The position numbers and the translations under genes are program-made. A model generated the notes under the pieces. The model saw nothing but the letters and a program-made list of their open reading frames with translations, was not told the DNA's origin and did not search any database. A stretch of 5,710 nucleotides of DNA. It comes from Clostridiales bacterium. Lineage in GTDB: Bacteria > Bacillota > Clostridia > WRLR01. This document shows positions 1 to 5,710 of this stretch, in pieces; position 1 is the stretch's first letter, and each line of letters opens with the position of its first letter. The stretch is taken from NCBI GenBank assembly GCA_031263625.1, contig JAISFK010000369.1, forward strand, positions 1-5,710, in the 5' to 3' direction.

Positions 1-8
1 GCCGGGCC

Positions 9-725
9 TCAGTCGGGCATATAGAAGTAATATCCGACTCCCCGCTTCGTGAGTATGTACTCGCAGTTGGACGGATCCCTCTCCAGCTTCTCGCGTATGC
101 GCCGCACGGTCACGTCAACCGTGCGCACGTCGCCGAAGAACTCGAAGCCCCACACCTTTTCCAGCAGGGCCTCGCGGGAGAATATCTGCCCCTGGTTGTT
201 CGCGAGGAATTTCACAAGCTCAAACTCCCTGCGCGTGAGCTCGATGATCTTGCCGTCGCGCCTGATCTCGAACCGCCCGTAGTCGATGGTCAGGCCGTTC
301 GACTCGAAGGCCGCGCTCTCCTTGGGCGGGTTCTCGTCTATCACGGTCCTGCGCAGGTTCGCCTTGACGCGGGCCACGAGCTCCCTGTTGCTGAACGGCT
401 TGAGGATGTAGTCGTCCGCGCCCAGCTCGAGGCCGAGTATCCTGTCCACCTCGTCCGATTTCGCCGTCAGCATGAGGATGGGGATCGACATGGTGCGCCT
501 TATCTCCCTGCACACCGTGAAGCCGTCTATCTCCGGCAGCATGACGTCCAGGAGCACGAGATCCGGCTTTTGCGCGTGGGCCAGCCGTATGGCCGCCTCG
601 CCGTCGTATGCCTCCACCGTCTCAAAGCCCTCTTTTCTCAGGTTGAACTTCACGATGTCAACTATGCTCTTCTCGTCGTCCACTATCAGTATCTTCTTGG
701 CCGTGCCGTCCCGCCCCCTTCGCAT
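9..725 (-). CDS. walR: OmpR/PhoB-family response regulator, WalR-like
   Basis: This is a cytoplasmic DNA-binding response regulator of 238 residues, the usual length for the family. The receiver domain covers about residues 10-127: acidic pair D16-D17, phospho-acceptor D60 in the LVLLDVMLP strand, T87 in MLTAK, and K109 in the DDYILKP turn. A winged-helix DNA-binding domain covers about residues 140-236, with recognition helix RTVDVTVRRIREKLE (about 201-215) and wing TKRGVGYYF. The receiver closely resembles WalR (YycF), which pairs with the kinase WalK to control cell-wall metabolism in Bacillota. Assigning walR rather than another PhoB-like paralogue is inference, because the downstream gene that would show a WalK kinase lies off the left edge. 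The only in-frame ATG is at 725 and has a poor ribosome binding site. A strong AAGGGGG lies inside the proposed N-terminus, so the first seven residues may be wrong. The frame ends in TGA. Confidence 0.9.
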   Translation of the reverse strand: MRRGRDGTAKKILIVDDEKSIVDIVKFNLRKEGFETVEAYDGEAAIRLAHAQKPDLVLLDVMLPEIDGFTVCREIRRTMSIPILMLTAKSDEVDRILGLELGADDYILKPFSNRELVARVKANLRRTVIDENPPKESAAFESNGLTIDYGRFEIRRDGKIIELTRREFELVKFLANNQGQIFSREALLEKVWGFEFFGDVRTVDVTVRRIREKLERDPSNCEYILTKRGVGYYFYMPD

Positions 726-765
726 TCTCGCGGCCGCGCATCCGGGGCCGCGCCTTATCCTTTAT

Positions 766-794
766 GGTATACTTATATTTATGATATCTGTATG
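766..794 (-). promoter_or_regulatory. Possible promoter of the response regulator gene
   Basis: A short AT-rich patch sits in an otherwise GC-rich spacer. On the minus strand a CATACA hexamer (789-794) lies 17 bases ahead of TATACC (766-771), with an overlapping TATAAG nearby. The match to a housekeeping -35/-10 pair is weak (3 of 6 and 4 of 6). The main support is the sharp local drop in GC just upstream of the gene. Confidence 0.25.
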
Positions 795-821
795 GCCCCT
801 TCATGGCTGCAGGGCCGCATG

Positions 822-891
822 GCCGCCCCATTTCTCGGAGGCGCCGCGCAAAGCCGGAGCCGGGCGCTGCGCCGCCCTTTCTCGGCGCCGC
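822..891. repeat. Imperfect direct repeat between metK and the regulator
   Basis: Two related blocks lie at 822-847 and 871-891, starting 49 bases apart. Both have the form gccgccc, then tttctcgg, then gcgccgc; the first copy carries a few extra bases on either side of the central motif. Between and partly overlapping them is a short inverted repeat at 862-877 (GGGCG/CGCCC arms). No T-run follows the inverted repeat in the minus-strand direction, so it is not a standard terminator of metK. It is probably a local duplication with no assigned function. Confidence 0.5.
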
Positions 892-897
892 CCGCGC

Positions 898-2094
898 CTA
901 AACGCTCTTTTTCAGGGCTTCGGCCTTGTCCAGCCTCTCCCACGGCAGGTCGAGGTCGTTCCTGCCGAAGTGCCCGTAGGCGGCGACCTGCCTGTAGAGC
1001 GGGCGCCTGAGCCCCAGCTCCTTTATGATGCCGGCCGGCCGCAGATCGAAATGCTCCCTCACGAGCTCCGCGATTCTGGCGTCGGGGAGGGCGCCCGTGC
1101 CGAACGTGTCCACGAATATCGATATGGGCGCGGCGACCCCGATGGCGTAGGCCAGCTGGATCTCGCACCTTGAGGCCAGGCCGGCCGCGACGACGTTCTT
1201 TGCCGCATGGCGGGCGGCGTAGGATGCCGACCTGTCCACCTTCGTCGGATCCTTGCCCGAAAACGCGCCGCCGCCGTGGCGGGCGTAGCCGCCGTAGGTG
1301 TCAACGATTATCTTCCTGCCCGTCAGGCCGGAATCGCCGTGCGGCCCGCCGACGACAAAGCGCCCGGTCGGGTTTATGTAGAACTTCGTCCTGCCGTCCA
1401 GCAGGCCCTGCGGCAGCGCGGGGATTATCACGCGCTCCTTCAGCGCCTCGGCCAGCTCGCCCTGCCCGACGTCCGGCATGTGCTGCGCGGACACGACGAC
1501 CGTGTCTATGTACGCGGGCTTCCCGCCCTCATACGCCACCGTGATCTGCGACTTGCCGTCCGGCCGCAGAAAGCCCAGCTCGCACGACTTGCGCGCGGCG
1601 GCCAGCCGCCTGCACACGTCGTGGGCGAACTGTATCGGCGCCGGCATGTACTCCGGCGTCTCGTCGCAGGCGTAGCCGAACATCATGCCCTGATCCCCGG
1701 CCCCGATCAGGTCGAGATCGGCGTCCGCGCCCCCGCCGCCTCCGCCGCCCGCCTTTATCTCGTAGGCTTTGTCCACGCCCAGCGCGATGTCCGCGGACTG
1801 CTCGTCGATCGACGTCACGACCGCGCAGGTGTTGCCGTCGAAGCCAGAGCTGGCGTCGTTGTAGCCTATCTCGTTGACGGTCGCCCGCACGATCTTGGGG
1901 ATGTCCGCGTACACGCCCGTCGTGATCTCGCCCATGACGAGCACGAAGCCCGTCGTGGCGGCCGTCTCGCACGCCACCCGCGCGTTCGGGTCCTCCTTTA
2001 TCAGGGCGTCCAGCACCGCGTCCGATATCTGGTCGCAGACCTTGTCTGGGTGCCCCTCGGTGACTGATTCCGATGTGAAATGCCTTATTGCCAT
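898..2094 (-). CDS. metK: S-adenosylmethionine synthetase (methionine adenosyltransferase)
   Basis: This cytoplasmic enzyme makes S-adenosylmethionine from methionine and ATP, releasing phosphate and diphosphate. The 398-residue product has the normal family length and all hallmark motifs: HFTSESVTEGHPDKVCDQIS at the N-terminus (H15 of GHPDK, ATP phosphates), GAGDQGMMFGYA at 131-142, GRFVVGGPHGDSGLTGRK at 244-261 and GGGAFSGKDPTKVDRSA at 274-290. The start at 2094 is chosen because AAGGAGG (2100-2106) sits 5 bases upstream and homologues begin within a few residues of HFTSES. In-frame ATGs at 2097 and 2139 are alternatives; 2139 would add 15 residues. One oddity is a run of seven glycines (116-122) just before the first signature, in the region of the loop that gates the active site. 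The gene ends in TAG, 172 bases ahead of the response regulator. No SAM-sensing riboswitch is recognisable upstream. Confidence 0.97.
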   Translation of the reverse strand: MAIRHFTSESVTEGHPDKVCDQISDAVLDALIKEDPNARVACETAATTGFVLVMGEITTGVYADIPKIVRATVNEIGYNDASSGFDGNTCAVVTSIDEQSADIALGVDKAYEIKAGGGGGGGADADLDLIGAGDQGMMFGYACDETPEYMPAPIQFAHDVCRRLAAARKSCELGFLRPDGKSQITVAYEGGKPAYIDTVVVSAQHMPDVGQGELAEALKERVIIPALPQGLLDGRTKFYINPTGRFVVGGPHGDSGLTGRKIIVDTYGGYARHGGGAFSGKDPTKVDRSASYAARHAAKNVVAAGLASRCEIQLAYAIGVAAPISIFVDTFGTGALPDARIAELVREHFDLRPAGIIKELGLRRPLYRQVAAYGHFGRNDLDLPWERLDKAEALKKSV

Positions 2095-2150
2095 CATGCC
2101 CTCCTTGCCCGCGCGGCGAAAATCCGCGCCGCGCGCCATGCTCTCCTTGC
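2095..2150. repeat. Duplicated Shine-Dalgarno/ATG cassette ahead of metK
   Basis: Plus-strand blocks 2095-2108 and 2137-2150 match at 13 of 14 positions. Each contains, on the minus strand, GCAAGGAG followed shortly by ATG. They start 42 bases apart, exactly 14 codons, so the upstream ATG is in frame with metK. The arrangement looks like a short local duplication of the translation-initiation region. Confidence 0.55.
2100..2106 (-). promoter_or_regulatory. Ribosome binding site that sets the metK start
   Basis: AAGGAGG on the minus strand lies 2 bases before the ATG at 2097 and 5 bases before the ATG at 2094. The spacing favours 2094 as the start. A weaker copy, AAGGAG at 2143-2148, lies only 3 bases before the in-frame ATG at 2139, which is too close for efficient initiation. 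Confidence 0.7.
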
Positions 2151-2378
2151 GCGCCGTGCCGCCATGCTGCGGCGGCGTATTGCCATTGCCATTATTGCCG
2201 TTGCCGGCAGTTATCAGCAGTTACCATATGTTGCCGCCGCGCCGGCATTGCGCCGCAACCGCTATGTTGCTATTGTCATATGTTATCCGCGCCAGCCCCT
2301 GCCGCCGATCCCGCGCAGGCCCTGACACTGGCCCTACGCCGGCTCTAACGCTTGCCCCATACGGATCCTGCGCGGCCC
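2151..2378. other. Gene-free repetitive spacer between ftsH and metK
   Basis: No convincing gene, riboswitch or rho-independent terminator was found here. The segment is a patchwork of short repeats: attgcc/gttgcc hexamers at 2179-2205, gcagtta twice at 2207-2213 and 2217-2223 (10 bases apart), and catatgtt twice at 2225-2232 and 2277-2284. A small inverted repeat (GCCGCC/GGCGGC arms) lies at 2158-2176. The metK promoter should lie here if metK is not read through from ftsH, but no hexamer pair stands out. Confidence 0.5.

Positions 2379-2390
<12 letters not shown>
2307..2390. repeat. Degenerate duplication of the ftsH 3' end
   Basis: Blocks 2307-2345 and 2364-2390 both start with gatcc, continue with gcgc and ggccc, and end in an identical 14-base ccctacgccggctc (2332-2345 and 2377-2390). 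The left copy carries 12 extra bases between these parts. The right copy includes the last three codons and TAG stop of ftsH. The left copy repeats that end and stop 45 bases further downstream, in the same frame. The blocks also give a 9-base inverted repeat (cctgcgcgg at 2367-2375, ccgcgcagg at 2311-2319), but no T-run follows. Confidence 0.55.
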
Positions 2391-4220
<1,830 letters not shown>

Positions 4221-4224
4221 TCAC

Positions 4225-4232
4225 TCACCCCT
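4225..4232 (-). promoter_or_regulatory. Ribosome binding site supporting the TTG start of ftsH
   Basis: AGGGGTGA on the minus strand places its G-run 7 bases before TTG at 4220. The next in-frame candidate, ATG at 4202, has only a short AAGG close by. The site begins a few bases after the second leader hairpin, so local RNA structure could affect its accessibility. Confidence 0.7.
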
Positions 4233-4234
4233 CT

Positions 4235-4326
4235 CGCGGCCTCTTGCGGCCGTTCCCCCTGATTCTTTATTTTTCCGCGCTCTTCCCGCGGCCTCTCGCG
4301 GCCGTTCCCCCCGGATTCTTTATTTT
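4235..4326. repeat. Two-copy hairpin repeat in the ftsH leader
   Basis: Two blocks of about 40 bases, 4235-4274 and 4287-4326, start 52 bases apart and are almost identical. They differ by one substitution (4245 versus 4297) and a small change at the end of the C-run. Each block has CGGCC/GGCCG arms around a six-base loop, then a C-run, then attctttatttt. On the minus strand the loops read GCAAGA and GCGAGA, so the substitution falls in the loop and leaves the stem intact. Both would lie in the 5' leader of an ftsH transcript started in the AT-rich stretch upstream. Function is unknown. Confidence 0.65.
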
Positions 4327-4346
4327 ATTTTCTACACTCTGTATTT

Positions 4347-4368
4347 TAACTCTATATTAACTCTATAT
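4347..4368. repeat. 11-bp tandem repeat, two exact copies
   Basis: taactctatat occurs twice back to back (4347-4357 and 4358-4368). A diverged partial copy, actctgtat, lies at 4336-4344. The repeat sits in the AT-rich half of the hpt-ftsH spacer, downstream of the candidate promoter. An 11-base period is close to one helical turn, so a protein-binding site is possible but not shown. Confidence 0.55.
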
Positions 4369-4383
4369 TTTATTTTGCATTCC

Positions 4384-4412
4384 ATTATATTCATTTACAT
4401 TCATCATGTATT
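4384..4412 (-). promoter_or_regulatory. Candidate promoter for ftsH
   Basis: On the minus strand there is a perfect TATAAT at 4384-4389. It is preceded, after a 17-base spacer, by AATACA (4407-4412), which matches TTGACA at 3 of 6 positions. The surrounding sequence (about 4320-4430) is very AT-rich against a GC-rich background. A start here would give ftsH a 5' leader of about 150-160 bases carrying both hairpin repeats. In such AT-rich sequence a chance TATAAT is quite likely, so confidence is limited. Confidence 0.4.
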
Positions 4413-4424
4413 CTTTTGCACTCT

Positions 4425-4967
4425 TTATTCTTTCGCTCCGCTGTCCTCGGCCAGCGCGCGCAGATCCGGCAGGTTCCTGTACATGTTCGCGAAATCCAGG
4501 CCGTAGCCCACGACAAAGTCGTCGGCGAGCCGAATCCCCGCGTAGTCGGCGCTCAGGTCCACCTTGCGGCGCTCCGGCTTGTCGAACGCGGCGCACACTT
4601 TTAGCGTCGCCGGCTTTCTCGACTCGAACAGCTCCTTCAGGTATTTCAGCGTGACGCCGGTGTCGATCATGTCCTCGACAATCAGGACGTGCTTGCCCTC
4701 TATGTCGGAGTCTATGTCCTTCACTAGCAGCACCACCCCCGACGTTTCGGTTTCGACGCCGTAGCTGGACACGACGATGAAGTCTATGCAGACGGGCATC
4801 TCCAGCTCGCGCACGAGATCGGAGAGGAATATCATCGCGCCCTTGAGCACCCCGATCACGGTCACTTCCTTGCCGGCGTAGTCCTCGTTGATCCTGGCCG
4901 CCAGGCCGAGCACCGCTTTTTTCCTTATTTCGTCCCTGCCGACGACAACGTCCCCAAGCTTATACAT
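4425..4967 (-). CDS. hpt: Hypoxanthine phosphoribosyltransferase
   Basis: This cytoplasmic purine-salvage enzyme transfers ribose 5-phosphate from PRPP to hypoxanthine, and usually guanine, giving IMP and GMP. The 180-residue product matches the typical length. Visible motifs are the LKGA turn (41-44), the SSYG segment of the flexible loop (67-70), the PRPP-binding signature VLIVEDMIDTG (95-105), DKPERRKVDL (129-138) and the purine-pocket stretch FVVGYGLDFANMYRNLP (151-167). ATG at 4967 is the chosen start because GGAG at 4975-4978 lies 7 bases upstream; the in-frame TTG at 4973 sits directly against that site. The start overlaps the end of tilS by 8 bases, so translation is probably coupled. 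The tilS-hpt pairing followed by ftsH is a well-known Bacillota arrangement. The gene ends in TAA. Confidence 0.97.
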   Translation of the reverse strand: MYKLGDVVVGRDEIRKKAVLGLAARINEDYAGKEVTVIGVLKGAMIFLSDLVRELEMPVCIDFIVVSSYGVETETSGVVLLVKDIDSDIEGKHVLIVEDMIDTGVTLKYLKELFESRKPATLKVCAAFDKPERRKVDLSADYAGIRLADDFVVGYGLDFANMYRNLPDLRALAEDSGAKE

Positions 4968-5710
4968 TAGCAAGCTCCACTCGCAGCACGGTTTCCGTGC
5001 CGGCCGTCACCCTATACTTCTCGCTCGTGCCGTACCCCGCGACCCACGCTATCTCCGAGCCGTCCGCCAGCAGCGTGAGGCCGTCCCGGACGGCGGCGGG
5101 GATCTTCTCGTCTATCAGCCAGTCCTTCAGCTTTTTCGCGCACGGGGCGTTCCTCGGAAAAAAAACGTCGCCGCCCCGCCGGCCGCGAAAGACGCATCTG
5201 CGCGGGTCAAGAATATCCCCGTCAAAGTACTGTACCAGAGAATTATAACTTATATTTGCTATTTCCTCAATGTTTTCAAAATCTTTTTTGCGAAAACTTT
5301 TTATTAATTTCGCCGTATTCAGGGCGTTTGGGGCCTGTTTCGGCGGCATTTCCACATAATCGCCCATTCTGCCGCCCGGCCTGGGCGCAATTTTATGGAA
5401 TATTATAATATCATACGATTTCAGCGCTTCCAGGCCGCCAGGCATGTTCAGGCGCTTCCCGGCGGCGGGCGATTCGGCGAGCGCGAGGATTTTTTCCGCG
5501 TGCGCCAGGTGGAGGTCCTGCGCCGTCCCGCGCACGGCGGCGGCGGCAATGCGGACCACGCGCGACGCGACGGCGCGGTGCAGGGCGCGCAGCCCGGCAA
5601 GCGACAGCGCCACGCAGGCGCCGGGCGAGCCGGCGAGGGCGGACTCGTACAGCCGGCGCTCAGCGCCGATCCGTCGGGCCTCGCGCAAAGGCGGCGGGGC
5701 GGGCGCGGCA
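4960..5710 (-). CDS. tilS: tRNA(Ile)-lysidine synthetase, C-terminal part (5' end outside the window)
   Basis: TilS attaches lysine to the wobble cytidine of the CAU-anticodon tRNA-Ile in an ATP-dependent reaction, so that the tRNA reads AUA instead of AUG. Only the last 249 codons are visible; the frame stays open to the right edge, and the N-terminal PP-loop catalytic domain lies beyond it. Residue numbers here count from the edge. A helical substrate-binding segment (about 38-78) is followed by GKRLNMPGGL (84-93). The TilS C-terminal domain (about 160-245) has YFDGD, RGRRGGDVFFPR, KKLKDWLIDEKIP (192-204) and a WVAGYG (222-227) plus EKYRVT ending, all typical. The first possible start codon in view (TTG at 5688) is internal, not the real start. 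A stretch at about residues 130-160 is visibly more AT-rich than the rest. The stop TAA lies inside hpt. Confidence 0.93.
   Translation of the reverse strand, partial: AAPAPPPLREARRIGAERRLYESALAGSPGACVALSLAGLRALHRAVASRVVRIAAAAVRGTAQDLHLAHAEKILALAESPAAGKRLNMPGGLEALKSYDIIIFHKIAPRPGGRMGDYVEMPPKQAPNALNTAKLIKSFRKKDFENIEEIANISYNSLVQYFDGDILDPRRCVFRGRRGGDVFFPRNAPCAKKLKDWLIDEKIPAAVRDGLTLLADGSEIAWVAGYGTSEKYRVTAGTETVLRVELANV

Noticed and set aside
862..877. Intrinsic terminator of metK
   Set aside because: The GC-rich inverted repeat is short and is not followed by a T-run in the minus-strand direction.
779..1168. Minus-strand open frame overlapping the 3' end of metK
   Set aside because: It is an out-of-frame reading of metK and the following spacer, with no domain and no supported start.
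1207..2067. Long plus-strand open frame (286 codons) opposite metK
   Set aside because: Its translation is rich in Arg, Val and Ala with no recognisable domain, and it lies wholly antisense to a clear metK. Long antisense frames are expected in GC-rich genes.
2095..2378. SAM riboswitch upstream of metK
   Set aside because: metK is often controlled by SAM riboswitches in Bacillota. I looked for the S-box core motifs and an SMK-like fold and saw neither. A covariance-model search would settle it.
4237..4274. Rho-independent terminator on the plus strand (stem followed by a T-rich stretch)
   Set aside because: The T-rich part is separated from the stem by a C-run, and there is no plus-strand gene to terminate.
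4363..4407. Small open frame of 14 codons (MMNVNEYNGMQNKI) in the hpt-ftsH spacer
   Set aside because: It has no good ribosome binding site, overlaps the candidate -10 element, and has a composition that simply reflects AT-rich sequence.
5158..5165. Run of eight A (T on the coding strand) in tilS as a frameshift or programmed slippage site
   Set aside because: The tilS frame reads correctly through it, with conserved motifs on both sides, so nothing indicates a shift.

Overview
This window is about 5.7 kb of GC-rich bacterial chromosome. It is tightly packed with housekeeping genes, all on the minus strand. In transcription order (right to left) they are: the C-terminal part of tilS (tRNA-Ile lysidine synthetase, running off the right edge), hpt (hypoxanthine phosphoribosyltransferase), ftsH (membrane AAA+ zinc protease), metK (S-adenosylmethionine synthetase) and a WalR/PhoB-type response regulator that ends 9 bases from the left edge. 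The tilS-hpt-ftsH order is a classic arrangement in Bacillota. With the WalR-like regulator and the high GC content, it suggests a GC-rich member of the Bacillota, perhaps Clostridia. No rRNA or marker-protein placement is possible from this window, so that is inference.

Layout: tilS (4960-5710, partial) overlaps hpt (4425-4967) by 8 bases, and the hpt ribosome binding site lies inside tilS, so the two are probably translationally coupled. A spacer of about 200 bases (4221-4424) separates hpt from ftsH. Its hpt-proximal half is strikingly AT-rich, with a perfect TATAAT hexamer and an 11-bp tandem repeat. Its ftsH-proximal half holds two copies of a roughly 40-bp hairpin-bearing repeat. ftsH (2379-4220) starts with TTG. 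A 284-base spacer (2095-2378) precedes metK (898-2094); it contains a degenerate duplicate of the ftsH 3' end, short simple repeats and a duplicated Shine-Dalgarno/ATG cassette. A 172-base spacer (726-897), also with an internal repeat, precedes the response regulator (9-725).

The genes do not form one pathway. They cover decoding fidelity (TilS), purine salvage (Hpt), membrane protein quality control (FtsH), methyl-donor synthesis (MetK) and envelope or cell-wall signalling (WalR-like). All five reading frames look intact and carry their catalytic motifs.

I see no mobile element, CRISPR array, RNA gene, toxin-antitoxin pair or defence locus, and no sign of a novel multi-gene system. The points most worth a second look are non-coding: each of the three larger intergenic gaps contains local direct duplications, and the one upstream of ftsH could form a structured 5' leader. 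Smaller oddities are the missing conventional start codon where WalR proteins normally begin, and a seven-glycine run beside the active-site loop of MetK.
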